Positions 37,792-49,173 of a DNA stretch of 64,000 nucleotides are shown piece by piece. Within the stretch, counting starts at the first letter, position 1, and the number at the start of each line of letters is the position of its first letter. A program made the position numbers and the translations under genes. Origin of the DNA: Caenorhabditis elegans (Eukaryota; Nematoda; Chromadorea; Rhabditida; Rhabditidae); the NCBI RefSeq assembly GCF_000002985.6, contig NC_003283.11, positions 18,229,501 to 18,293,500 on the forward strand, written 5' to 3'. The notes under the pieces are model-generated. The model saw only the letters and a list, made by a program, of their open reading frames with translations, did not search any database and was not told where the DNA came from.

Positions 37792-39344
37792 TCAATTCAT
37801 ATCTTCTCGTCGTTTATAGATAACCACGGTACAGTCTGAACCAACAGCGATGATCTCAATATGAAAACCCCCAAATTGAATCGGTCGGGGTGCAATTGAA
37901 ATATCAAAGGCTGGATTGAAAAACTGGCCGATCTCAATTAAATTATAATGCATAAAGTTGAGAACTGCAACTTCAAATGTGCTAGATTCCATGAGAATCT
38001 GTTAAATATATGTGTAGTTGGAATATGATTGTTCTAAGCTTACATCTCGAATTTTGATCAACTCCTCTGTTGTCAGTATAACCAACCTGACGATGCAGCT
38101 TGTCAAGTGCAAGAAGCTATCAATAGGGATGTTCATAAAGATATCGCCTATCACATCAAACTTTTCCAGATGTTTCCATTGCTCCAATTCCACAATATTC
38201 TGAAGTGGGACTGTATCCGGACGAGATCGAAGTACGAACTGATATGGTTTGGTGAACCTAATTGAGACTTCTTTCAGAGTACCAGATTTTGTTAATCGTA
38301 CTATCGAAACTATTTCCTCACAGCGAATGTCGATGAATTGCAGGCTGGTGACCAACAATGGACTCACTTTTGCCAGCTCGATAGGAATGCTCTCGGAGCC
38401 CGCGAAAAGTACACCCCAGGCTTGCTGAGTCTCGGTGATAACCAGAGTGTCAAGTGTGAAAAATGGGCTTTTGAGAATACTCGACAGCGTCATGATGGCC
38501 AAGCTCAGGTTATTTGATTTTTCCATTGCTCCGCCATTTTCCACGAGACGCCCGTTTTCATAAAGACCAACTATAGAGTCTGTACGATTCAGAAAGGTGT
38601 AGATCATTGAATGAGTGGGGGATAACGTTAGGATGGTGTTGAAGTATCCCGCGGAAAGAGTGATCGTCTTGAAGTTCCAGTCCAGGGAGTCGATGGCGTT
38701 GCGGAACACGCTGCAGACACGGCGGAAGGGGAATCTAGAATTCGGGCAAGTTTTGGCGTGTTTTTGAAGCTTGGTTCAGAATTTTGTTGCCGAAAATTCT
38801 TGTTCGTAGGCCTGCTACAATTTAAACGCGCAATTTCAGCAGGATAGATCATAGGGCTCAAAGTGCGCTGCTCACCGTTCAATCGGCTCAATTTCCATCA
38901 AAATCTTCCGTACAATCTCAACCGGCATGGTCGAGAGCTGAAGAGCATTCGGATCAAACCTGCAGCATCAATATTAAGAGAGATATTCAAAAAATTAACC
39001 AACTTCTCTCCACTGTCCAGCTCCAATTCCCCCTTTCCAAGCTTATGAAAGAAGTAGTCGAACTCTCTGATGTTCATAAACTCCTCTCCAAGTACTTCGG
39101 ACAAGGCTTCGTAAGCTTCAAAGACATCGTTTCCCTTTGCATACTCCAAAAGCATGCAGCCACGAAGGGCAATCTTGCTGGCGAGCAAGCGTTCTGCAGG
39201 GGTCGGAAGCTTCTGCTCGAGTTGTGGTGTTTTGTCCAATAGATTTGAAGCTTCAACGGCCTCTTGTTTTAGCCCAGGTTCTGGATTTTGCGAGTCTTGG
39301 TCAATTCCAGCTGCCAAGAAATCGGATTCATTTGACTTTTCCAT
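37792..39344 (-). CDS. F-box A family protein: HTH-48, F-box, FTH (434 aa)
   Basis: Likely SCF substrate adaptor. Exons in gene order: 39000-39344, 38876-38937, 38044-38734, 37792-37998; 1305 nt, all phases agree. Residues about 59-112 (LRGCMLLEYAKGNDVFEAYE, EFDYFFHKLGKGELELD) match the Mos1-transposase-type HTH-48 domain often found at the N-terminus of these proteins. The F-box follows (STMPVEIVRKILMEIEPIER then FPFRRVCSVFRNAID). The FTH domain fills the C-terminal half (VELEQWKHLEKFDVIG, PIDSFLHLTSC). For exon 2 I chose the CTCTTCAG acceptor at 38938 because it keeps the frame; the earlier CTGCAG acceptor leads to a stop. It appears intact. A SKP1-like gene lies 0.8 kb upstream on the same strand. 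Confidence 0.85.
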
Positions 39345-40115
39345 TATTCTGCAAAAATTCAGTTTTCCAGTAAAAAAAATTTACAAAAGAGCTAAATCAT
39401 GATATTCAAGCACAACATTGAAACTGATCATCTTGTCATAATTTCGAAAAGGTGGCGTAGTTATAGCAACAGACGAGTAACAATAGGCTCAGTGGAGACG
39501 CAGCTTGTCCTTTCTGACTGATATATCACTTGATGCCAATCTTCTTCCACTCATTAGTATGTTTTCCAGTGTACATAATATCATGTTTTTTGAAAAAATA
39601 ACGGGATTGATAAAAGTGCAGACCACTTCCAAATGACATAGGTTTTATTCGGAAGTTTGAGGAAGTTTAATAATAAACTGAAATACTTACGAGGAAAATA
39701 CTTAAGGTCATTTTTAGACTTCAAAACATAACCGATGCCCACGGCCCAAGAAATGGTACATGTACGCAATTTGTCTACCGTATATCTGGACGTTTGGGCG
39801 CGTTTTTCTCAAAAACAGGAGGTCCAACATTTTTGTGATTTATATACAAAATTTTCGAAAATGAATTAAACATTTTTTGGACTAAAGCTTTTTCCTTAAA
39901 CCGTGCCCACGCCTGGCTAAACTATAATTATTAGTAGAGCGCGTTTACACTGATGTACCCTTTGCTGGACCGTGATGCCATTTATTTCAATTTTTAATAT
40001 TACATTTTAATTTAAATATTAATTTCATATTAATATTAAAATTTATTACAATTTATTATAAGAAAAAAACATGATTGAACGAGTTAATAACCAATTATCA
40101 TGGCCATGGTCAAAG
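39345..40115. other. Intergenic
   Basis: Upstream region of the HTH/F-box/FTH gene and 3' region of the skr-like gene. I see no further gene or repeat. Confidence 0.5.
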
Positions 40116-40659
40116 TCATGACCAATTATCTGATCGATCTTCTGCACTCGAATGTTTGTTTGAAACGCCAAACCTAGCACGAATTTGACTTGGAGTATTA
40201 TTCTTCATCATATTAGCAATAAATTGTGTTGTGACATCAAAAAGATTTTCGATATTCAAATAATTTGCAGCCTGGAAAACAGGTTACATAAACTTTAACA
40301 GTTCCAAAATATCTACTAACCAACACCAAATCGAATAATGTATTCTGGTCAAGTTTAAGAAACTCGGAATCCCATTCACCAATCTCTCCATTGAGTAGGG
40401 GTCTTGGGGTACCTTGGTGCTCACAGTATTCGATTATTTTTTCGAAAATCTTCGCGTCGACTTTTGTTAATGGAATTGCATCCATTTCCGGCTGATACGT
40501 TTGAAGAAAGTCTGTTAGGACTTTTGATTCATTAGCTACTCTTGGAGAGACCTGAGGAAATAGAACTGTGTTTGAAATCAATATAGAAAAGTTTAAACTC
40601 ACAATAAACTCTATTCCATCGCAAGTTGAAATTTTGAGAGCGTGCTCCTAATTGCTCAT
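40116..40659 (-). CDS. SKP1-related (skr) protein, with an in-frame TAG near the start
   Basis: SKP1 links cullin to F-box proteins in SCF ligases. Exons 40603-40659, 40321-40551 and 40116-40271 encode a recognisable SKP1 fold: N-terminal ALKISTCDGIEFI, a BTB/POZ-like region (AIPLTKVDAKIFEKIIEYCE), then WDSEFLKLDQNTLFDLVL and the F-box-binding C-terminal helices (AANYLNIENLFDVTTQFIAN, NNTPSQIRARFG). The only nearby ATG (40657-40659) is followed three codons later by TAG (40648-40650). Either the true start lies in an upstream exon joined at CAATTAG, or this is a pseudogene with a single early lesion. The remaining frame is open to TGA at 40116. It lies just upstream of an F-box gene on the same strand. 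Confidence 0.7.
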
Positions 40660-41073
40660 TGTTAATTCGATTTTGAAGCAAAATGACGGAGTGAATGAGT
40701 TTCAGGGTTTTTGTAACAATATCACCTAACTGTTTGCCTCTTCTTCCTAAGAGTTTTATCAAATTTGCGTGCGCAAACTGGCATAAATTTCGAAATTGAT
40801 TAACAAGAAGAATGTTAAACATATTTTCTGAAAGTAAAATTTATGAAAAGGTTTTTGATACTTTTCAACAAAATAATGTTTTTTTTTTCTTTTAGATATA
40901 ACAGTTTGCATCTAAAACGGTTATTGTGTTCGATTTTGTTTTTCCTATCACCTGTTGTAGGATACCCCCCCCCCCCCCCCCACTCTGAAATAATAATAAT
41001 AAGGTCTTTAGGGATATCTCATAGCATTACCTATATCAAATTCGTTATTAGTCTATTGTAAAACCTATTATAC
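40660..41073. other. Short intergenic interval
   Basis: Upstream of the skr-like gene; holds a 17-base C run (40965-40981). No further feature. Confidence 0.5.
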
Positions 41074-41547
41074 ATGCTTTTTCAAATTTTCGAACTCACA
41101 TTCCAACAGGCATGTGCTATTATTTCCGCACTTACTAATTCTCTATTAATGTTCCTGATTCTCACCAAGTCGCCGCCACAACTAGGAACCTAAAAGTGGC
41201 TCATGTTAGGCACATGTCTATTTGAGCTGGCCTACGCGTCGTTGGATATTTTCGTAGAACCAGTCGGTTTTTCGAATAGTTTCAAAAATGCACAAAGGTT
41301 TTTTTTAGTCAGTTCGTACATTCCAATCATCTTGTTATCTGGTTCAAGATTTGAACAAGTCTAGGTTCGGTCACGATATTACATTGGTCTTATTGAGTGA
41401 GTTTTTGTGCTTCAAATTGTATTCGAAAGTCACATCACATATACTTTGATTAAGAATCACATTTCCAGCAGTCTACAGTTCATGCTACGGCTCGTCAATG
41501 TCAGTTTTCGCGTGCCACTTCATTTATCGTTATGGTGCAGTAAACAT

Positions 41548-41830
41548 GTGAGTAGGGCTCCCAGGAGGTCGCCGGCGTCACTCACGCCGCATGCATCCGT
41601 ATATATAGTGCGGCGCGGGAACCCGAAAATGTCGGCCGCTTCCAAATAACCAGCTTTTCGCACTACTTTTGCGCACACATCAAGCTACTCGTTTCACGCC
41701 AAACTGCGGAACCCGGAACGTGTCGGCCGCTTCCAAATAACTAGCTTTCGCACTTCACTGCACACACAGAGCGGCGCGCGGCGTCGGCGTGAGATAGGCA
41801 TGAGACTTGCATTTTGCGTCTTACTCAACT
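41548..41830. repeat. GC-rich GTCGGCCGCTTCCAAATAAC repeat in an intron
   Basis: GTCGGCCGCTTCCAAATAAC occurs twice (near 41631 and 41730). The ends are an inverted pair, AGGGCTCCCAG at 41553 and CTGGGAGCTCT near 41829. Belongs with the GCGGCCGACA-core repeats at 26440 and 58430. Confidence 0.65.
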
Positions 41831-42044
41831 GGGAGCTCTACGAAGCACTCCTTGATTTTGCAGAAATTTCATGCAAAAGTATATATCTGGTGTAAAACAA
41901 GGCTTTCTTTACTTGGCTCCAATTCTCACGGGCTTGATTTGGGGCTCAATGTGCTGGTTTACATTGGGAGAGTCTTCACCGAAGTCTGAATTTTTGAAGT
42001 ACAGAACATTCGTCAGATACACATGGTGTCGGGCTGTCCCATTA

Positions 42045-42155
42045 GGGTTTGATCTACAAAAAATGCGGGAATTTTCTCGACCATGCGATATCAGTTGAAA
42101 AGTCTGCGTCTGAATTCCCGCAACTCTTGCTGATCTACGTAGATCAAACCAAAAA
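42045..42155. mobile_element. GGTTTGATCTACAAAAAATG palindromic repeat
   Basis: Left GGTTTGATCTACAAAAAATG then CGGGAATTTTC; right GAATTCCCGCAACTCT then GATCTACGTAGATCAAACC. A compact palindrome within the second chemoreceptor pseudogene. The same family occurs at 26047-26200. Confidence 0.7.
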
Positions 42156-42752
42156 GGGACAGCGCGTGCAGATGTGAGCTCATAATTTCTATTCTAGAAT
42201 TGCAGAGTATATTTCCAAGAAGTGTTCAATTTAAAAATTGAAGAATGTGCGTATCTTGCATTTCACTTTTGGCCTGTTAATAGTGACGGTGAAACTCGCC
42301 CTGATCTAATGTCATTTTCGTGTGCTGGTGTGATGTTTCTAATACTTGTGAGTTGGTTTTGAGTATTCTCCTACTTCACAGGATTCCCTTCAGGGGTCTT
42401 CATTTGCTAGTGTAATTTATTTCGCCATCAGGTGCTATCAATACATATCAAACCAGCTTGGAACCCTACCAACACAGTCACAAGCTCTCAAGTCACTTCA
42501 AGTTCAACTCTTCTACTCTCTAATCTTGCAATCCGCAATTCCATCTTTTTTAATGTATTTACCTGCTACCATCGTCTACATTGTTCCAATGCTGAACTTT
42601 GGCTACAACGTGGAGTTTCCGCTTCTTTCGGTTACTATTGCAATCTACCCGGCAATTGATCCACTTCCAACGATGTTTATAATTACGACCTATAGAAGGG
42701 GGTTGATTGACATGCTTCGTTGTCGGAAGAAGAATAACATTGCAGCTAGTTC

Positions 42753-43180
42753 TTAAAGGTGGAGTAGCGCCAGTGGGGAAATTGTTAAAGATCACTCCTT
42801 TGGTCCCAAAATGACTAAATATCGTGAAAAAACTTTTCAAAAATTTTTTGAAAATTTTTTATTTACTGTCAAAAAGTGGCAATTACTCAGTTTTTGCCAC
42901 TCGTAATTTTGGAAGTCGACCAAAAATTTTTTTTTTTCGACATTGTTTGAATTATTTGTATTAAAACATTGTAGGGGTCGAATCATGCGGAATTTCTTTA
43001 AATTTCCTCAAAAGCTCATACTTTTCAAAATTTTGGCAATTTGCCAAAACTTTGACCGGAAATCTTGAAAAATCTAAAAATTTTTGTATTTTTTGGAGTG
43101 TTTTATTATGATATTCGGTTGTTTTGGATCATTATAAGTGCATTTAGACAAAATCCTCACTGGCGCTACTCCACCTTTAA
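42753..43180. mobile_element. TTAA-flanked palindromic MITE
   Basis: Starts TTAAAGGTGGAGTAGCGCCA and ends TGGCGCTACTCCACCTTTAA. The left TTAA contains the stop codon of the chemoreceptor pseudogene. Same family as 9492-9929. Confidence 0.85.
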
Positions 43181-43388
43181 CTAATAAAACTCCATGTCAA
43201 ATATTGATTCTTCTGTTTTCTTCTACTTTTCCGTACTTTCTGAAAATTATTAGTTTTTACCTCAAATGTTTTTTATGATCTGCAAGTTTTCGAACACCTT
43301 TTCTAATGATTATTACGAAACTCTGTAAACTGTAACAAAATTTTATTTCAAAAAAAAAACATATGGAATTTTTTTCAAACAGGAGCAG

Positions 43389-46300
43389 CTAGAATACAAA
43401 AATTATTTTTTTCGGAACACTTTCTATATTTATGTCAATGTAATCCAATAACAGAATGAAAAACGAGCAGGTTATCACAGCGTTATAGTGACGAACGTTA
43501 TTCCAATCTATTCCAGGGATGATACATTCTGAGTTAAGCTCTCGGGACAATGCCGGGCTTTCCTGAAAAATAAACTAATTGAACATTAGAAGCCCAACAA
43601 ACATTTAAATTTGTACTCACATAAAAATTAAATGGACTGGCAAAGTTTGCAAAGTAGCGATTCAGCGTTTGAAATAAAACGAGAAATACGATGAGAAAAA
43701 TACATCTGATTGTATACGAGAAAGTGAAGGAACTCCATTCGAAGCGGATTTTTTGAATAATATAAAAGAATAGATAAATAACTAGTTGTCCTTTGGCTGA
43801 AAAGTAGATGGCGGAATGAACTGATATTCCAGAGTGCAAGAATGTTACTATCGAACTGAAAATTTCAATTTATTAACAGGAAATATACCGAATGGATACC
43901 TTTTCACAAAGTTTAGGCTTTAAATATTAAGATAATTGCCTTAAAAACTAAAAAATCAACGTGAACGATGAGATATCTATCTTTCAGTTTAAAGTTTGAA
44001 GTTTGGATGGTTTTGAACGTATATACCCAAAATGAGCTGAACTAAACGAATTTCGTAATGAAACTTCTCAAAAAATATTTCAAAATTTTTTTTTGGCGGT
44101 TCAAACATTCGAAAATACTACACTGATTGTAGCTAAAATCTCTATTTTTTTCACTTTTCCGTGTAATTTTCTCATTTAATTTCGTCGATTAATGTACATT
44201 TTAAACCGATAGGTAACTTAAAATCATCAAAATTGGTTACCTATCTGCTTAAAATGTACCATAATCAAGTAAATTAGGTGAGATAAACTACCAATATATG
44301 CATAAAAGGAAGATAACTTTTTTTAAAGTCAAATTCGAGCAGATGCGACACGGAAAAATACCGAAATTCAATATTTTACTGTAATTTTTTCAAAATTTTG
44401 AACCGTCATTAAAAATTGTTGAAAACTTTTTTGAGAAGTTTCATTACGAAATTCGTTCATTTCAGCCTATTTTGGGTCTAGTCCTCCACTAAAAATTGAT
44501 TTGCGAAGAAAATGTATTCTTCTGTGATTTCTATCTCTAAAATATTCTGATGTCATTACCATATAATCGCGTATCCAATTGATATAAATACATATGACAT
44601 TTTTGAGTTCAAAGGCCGGCGCTTAACGTTTTTATCATCTTCCAATACTTTTTGCTGAGAGCTTAACGGTGTGCATATCCATTGGTGGCTTTGTAATCCG
44701 GATGGTCTCTTAAATTATGTATAGTTGTAATGTTTTATTTATAGTACATGTTCCTGAATAATTTCATCAGTGGTTTTCAAAAATCAAAAAGTTCTGTGCA
44801 CGATTATTAGAGACTACAAAATAATAGAAGCTACAAAAAGCAAGACTTTTGGAGAAAAATTGGTAAATTGCAGAAAAGCCAAGTTGTTTTTAACGGTATT
44901 TTCTGGGGCACTCTAAAATAAAACTTACTTCATAAAAATATTTATAAGCAAAATATCCGGTAAAACCAATTGAACATATAGAAAATACTATCTTGATGAT
45001 AAGCCTCAATGATGAATCCACAACAAACATCTGAAATTTGGTATTGAGTCAATGTTTTAAATTACAACAACTTCCATTTTCAGACAATGAAATAAATCCC
45101 AAAATAGATGAGACTGTGATTATATACAACTGTTGCCATTTCCGAACCCCATGACGTTTTGAATAAATCCACAGAAGAGCTGAGTATTGAAGCCACAATA
45201 TTGTATAGTCATCTGTAAAATTAGAAAATAATCCAACACTGTTAACAGTTGTAACTTACAAAATTGTAACATGGACTTTTGCTGACAATTGTTCAATATT
45301 GCAGAGTACACACCCAGGGCAACCAATCCTAACAAACAAACAATTTTTGGAGCATCACGTTGCTGGATTCCACGAGAAGTTGGGAACCTTGGAATTTCAT
45401 ATCGGAATATTTGTTTTCGAAAAACGATAATCAAGTTGATAATTCCCAGCACAGCAAGACTGCTGGCACTTGTCATTGAATTGAATGAATTAAATCCAAT
45501 AACATTTAATGAACAACGGTAGTTCAAATAACATGTATCTAGATTTGTTTTGTTCGCTTTTTGCAATCTGTTTTGGAATAATGTGGTAAGAGCTGGTAGA
45601 ATTGATCCAAATAATTGGAAAAACAAGAAACTGAAATTATTTGTAAAAAATTTTTCTTCGTTTCTCAAAGAATCGCTCAACTAACTTGAAATATTTTGAA
45701 TCTTTTACGAGACGTTGTTTTTGATATTCTTGATGGCTAACTATCATATTTGGTTCTTTAAACAAATCAACTTTATCAATAATTACACTGGCTTCGGAAT
45801 CCGATCCTTCAAAAATGTCGGGCTCATTATTCTCATGGCTGTCCAAGTATTTGTAGTTCAAAAATGCTGTAAGTTATTTTGAAACAGTGAAAAATATGCG
45901 TGATTAGTGCTCAATAAATTTCAAAAAAACTTACTTATAACTAAAACAATTGATATGCTTGCAGCATATACCAATAAAGGAATCAAAGATACAACAGCAT
46001 TTTCTAAAAAAAATCTATTTTTAGAGGCACTATAAAAATTGAAAAAAAAATATTTAAATATTTACCTTCGTCTGGAGTCACCGAAATAAAACTTATTTTG
46101 ACTCTGTGGGGGTTGTTAGTTGTATCAGAGATTAAATCTGAAAGATAAATATTTAATGATTATAACATCTATTTTTAGAATATATTTGCCCAGTGAGTTC
46201 CGACATATTGAGTCATCTGGATTAACGACGACAGCCAGATGAAATTGAGAACCAATATCGCTTTTCTAGAATCGAGAATAGAATTACTGTAGTTTTATAA

Positions 46301-48194
46301 GTCTTTTTAAAATGTGCTCACTTTAATTGGAAATCCTGCAAATTTTGTATATGATTGAAAAAAGTAATCTTCGCCTTGCTCCACCAAACCTGATCTATCA
46401 AATAATGGACACTGAAACGTAAATTTTTACGTAAAATTTTTGTTTGAATTTAAAGGTGGAGTACCGAAATCTGGGAAATATTTTTAAATGACTCCAAATT
46501 TTACCCTGATTCCGAATATCTATGTGAAAAAATTCAAAAAAATTTCCCTGATTTTATATGATTTTTTGAAAATTGGAAAAATCACAGTTTTCACCTAATT
46601 TATTTTGAATTTCAGGGAAATTTTTTGGAATTTTTTAATCATGCTATTCTGTCACTGTGACCCCATAGGCGTGTTTTAAAGCAATTTCCCCACTGAGCTT
46701 AGTCCACCTTTAAAGGAGGAGTACCGAAATTCGGGAAATATTTTTAAATAACTCCAAATTTTACCCTGATTCCGAATATCTATGTGAAAAACTCAAAAAA
46801 AAATCCCCAATTTTATACTTCAGCTTGAAATCGCGATTTTCATTTGTGCACCCATAAGCTTTTTCAAATTCGCGCCGAAAAAATTATCGTTGGAGCGCGT
46901 TTGCCTCATTACATTTTCTCCAGATACTTTTACTTTTTTCAGTTTTTCAGCTACTTTTGTTCTGTTTTGTCGAATATTATCGAATTTTTATTGAAAAATA
47001 TACCTACTCATTCGTTTCAATCGAGCCTTTTTTTAGCATTAAAATGAACGAAAATATCAGAAAAACTAAAAAAAAGTAAAAATATATGGAGAAAATTAAA
47101 ATGAAGCAAATGCGCTCCATGGATAATTTATTTCGGCGCGAATTTGAAAAAGTAGACCGGGGCACAAATGAAAGTCGCGATTTCAAGCTCAAATACAAAA
47201 TCAGGGAAATTTTTTTTTGAATTTTTTCACAAAGATATTTGGAATCAGGGTAAAAATTTTTTTGTCATTTAAAAATATTTCCCGGACTACATATTTTCAA
47301 TAGTGCTATCAGTTGTGTAATGACTTACTTCAACTCTTCGTGCAATCAGTTTCCCGCAAATAGAACTGTCCGAAAAAGCCCTAATATTAACTTTTTCCAC
47401 ATTTTCAGGGAACGTATACCTGAATCAAATGAAAATTTAGTGAATTTCAGTTGATAAATTCTTACAGATAATAACGAGGCTCTGGTGGACTTGTATGGAC
47501 TTCGAATTGGTTTGATCTGTTCATGAGATTAATTAACTTTTAAAATCGTTTTTTTCTCAAAACACTAGCTAACTTCTTTACAGCAATTTTATTAAAACTT
47601 ACCCAATATGGAAGTTCTTTACAGGTTTTACACGAATACTGAAAACTGTTGGATCTGAGTTAGCAATTGATATGTAGACTGAGTGTACAAGCTAAATGAA
47701 TATTCGTCTTCATTTTTCAAAAATATATTCACAGTTAAATATATTCGTACCTGTTCAGTCGGCATTATATCATCACACAATGTATCCGAAGCATACCAAT
47801 ATTCGAATTTCTTTCTATTGTCCCATTGAACACGAGATAGCTATAATTCAAATAAGTTTTAGTAATTATATTTTTTTTTCTTTTATTATAACTTACTGAC
47901 ATACTATGAACAGTTTTTCCTCGAACTATAGTGGCGGTCAACGGATTTTTAAGTGGCGAATTTTCAGCTGTTAAACAAATTCGAATAGCTGGAGGCTAAA
48001 ACTAGTATTTATATACTTCACAGTAGTTAGAGAAACCTTACCGGATTTGGGATGTCTAGGAGCACACGGAACAATGTTGTGGATAGATTTCCTTTTGTGG
48101 TCCATTCTTTGAATGAATCGCCGAATTTTAAGTCTATAAACTCTTCAGGGCAAATCAGCGGGAAAATGCAGACAGAAACAAAAACATTGAGCAT
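43389..48194 (-). CDS. SID-1 family multi-pass membrane protein
   Basis: Family members carry double-stranded RNA or take part in cholesterol uptake. Exons in gene order: 48042-48194, 47897-47995, 47751-47840, 47603-47691, 47466-47516, 47329-47419, 46322-46411, 46190-46265, 46066-46137, 45935-46003, 45686-45866, 45260-45630, about 45090-45212, 44929-45030, 44560-44654, 43621-43855, 43389-43562; about 720 residues. It has a signal peptide (MLNVFVSVCIFPLI), an extracellular region of about 250 residues, TM1 (AVVSLIPLLVYAASISIVLV), an acidic cytoplasmic loop, then the family core: LDTCYLNYRCSLNVIGFNSF, YSAILNNCQ, YDYTILWLQYSALLWIYSKR, then RRPLNSKMSYVFISIGYAII, and ECIIPGIDWNNVRHYNAVIT near the end. 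Odd points: intron 8 has a GC donor (46188-46189), and the 3' end of exon 13 has no consensus donor in the needed phase. It could be the third SID-1 paralog known in C. elegans besides SID-1 and CHUP-1. Confidence 0.8.
44016..44480. mobile_element. Palindromic MITE in intron of the SID-1-like gene
   Basis: Arms GAATTTCGTAATGAAACTTC and GAAGTTTCATTACGAAATTC, with outer ACCCAAAATGAGCTGAACT and the inverted CATTTCAGCCTATTTTGGGT. A partial relative is at about 50345-50450. Confidence 0.75.
46450..47290. mobile_element. Two abutting MITEs in intron 6 of the SID-1-like gene
   Basis: The first (46450-46713) starts TTAAAGGTGGAGTACCGAAA and ends AGTCCACCTTTAA. A second element begins at the same TTAA (46710) with AAAGGAGGAGTACCGAAATT and has an inverted interior (TTGGAGCGCGTTTGCCTC near 46888 against ATGCGCTCCATGGATAA near 47110), ending near 47290. 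Together they explain the large size of this intron. Confidence 0.7.
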
Positions 48195-48504
48195 TTTCAG
48201 CAGCGAAAAAATCTCGAGAAAAAACTCGCTATTTATAGCTGAAATTTAGATATTTCAAAAACAAGTTGCTGAAAGTACCAGCCATCACTCTGATTCATTC
48301 TTATTCAAATATTATCTCCAAGTTGAGAATCGCAACATCATGCACAGAAAAAAGATTTTCAGAACAAATAAATCTTACAAATCTTCTAGATCTTTCTGCA
48401 TCATTCCAGAGTTTTCCTGGAATTTTCTGAAATTTTTTTTTGATATTCCCGCTATAATTGTTTCTCAGAAAACTTTAATTTCCCTCCAAAAAAGTGGTTT
48501 TTTT

Positions 48505-48817
48505 ACTCTGGAGTCCAAGGACAAGTTCAAATACTTTCCATTTTAAACAAAAATAGTTCTTGTACTCAGATCAAAAAAGTTCATAGAAAATCTCTTACCA
48601 TTTGTTATCGTTTGTGATCTTCAAGATACACCATCTTTATCACAGACAGAACTATCCGGTTCTATCCAAAAAGTTTCACGATAAAACACGAATCAGGCCG
48701 TTATGAAACCAAGAGACCAATTATTATCAAAATATCTGTCAAGCGAACATCAGTTTTTAACTGGAAATCTTGGCATGTATCTGTAAAAAAAAAGTTTCAG
48801 AAAATTTTGAATGTGAT
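48505..48817. repeat. Dispersed repeat, copy 1 of 3
   Basis: About 300 bp containing CAGACAGAACTATCCGGTTC and AACCAAGAGACCAATTATTA. The other copies are at 50018-50355 and 52463-52750. The skr fragment lies about 100 bp downstream of this copy only. Confidence 0.8.
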
Positions 48818-48910
48818 AAAAAATGTTGGTGGGAAATTTACTTTTATTGAGAAAACATTTTTGGTGGGAAATTCAAAATTCTCCAGGAATTTCAAATAAT
48901 TTTTTTGCAG

Positions 48911-49173
48911 GTCTCTTCAAAAGTAATTAATCAATCAAAACTCCTAACCGACGTGCTTTACATTTATCAGCAAGACACGGACGTACTTCCTTTATCAAAA
49001 GTCGACGCAAAGACTTTCGAAAAAGTGATCGAATACTGTGAGCATCATGAAGATGAGGAATGGGATTCCGAGCTTTTTATAGTCGATCAGAAAACTTTAA
49101 TCGATTTGGTTTTGGTAAGTTGATTTTTTTTTCATCTTTCCCAAAACTTCCCAAATTTCAGGCTGATAATTGA
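48911..49173 (+). pseudogene. Truncated SKP1-related (skr) fragment
   Basis: One exon (48911-49114) aligns with exon 2 of the skr-like gene at 40.3 kb: LPLSKVDAKTFEKVIEYCEH, then WDSELFIVDQKTLIDLVL, flanked by TTTGCAG and GTAAGT. The next exon begins at 49162 with Ala-Asp-Asn and then TGA, where the other gene reads AANYLNI, so the F-box-binding helices are lost. No counterpart of the first exon (ISTCDGIEF) is seen upstream. A dead duplicate, inverted relative to the other skr locus. Confidence 0.75.

Larger units (their letters stand above)
41074..42756 (+). pseudogene. Str-type chemoreceptor paralog with one nonsense codon
   Basis: Paralog of the receptor at 25.3 kb. The first exon starts at ATG 41074 (ELTFQQACAIISALTNSLLM) but has TAA at 41191-41193 where the other copy has TAT in the motif QLGTYKWLM, a single-base change. 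Later exons are in phase and include the TM3 exon (about 41470-41549, SSCYGSSMSVFACHFIYRYG), the exon at about 41863-41999, an exon near 42216-42346 (KIEECAYLAFHFWPV) and the last exon (about 42393-42756) ending with IAIYPAIDPLPTMFIITTYR and AASS before TAA. That stop overlaps the boundary of the MITE at 42753. Introns hold further MITEs. Confidence 0.75.
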
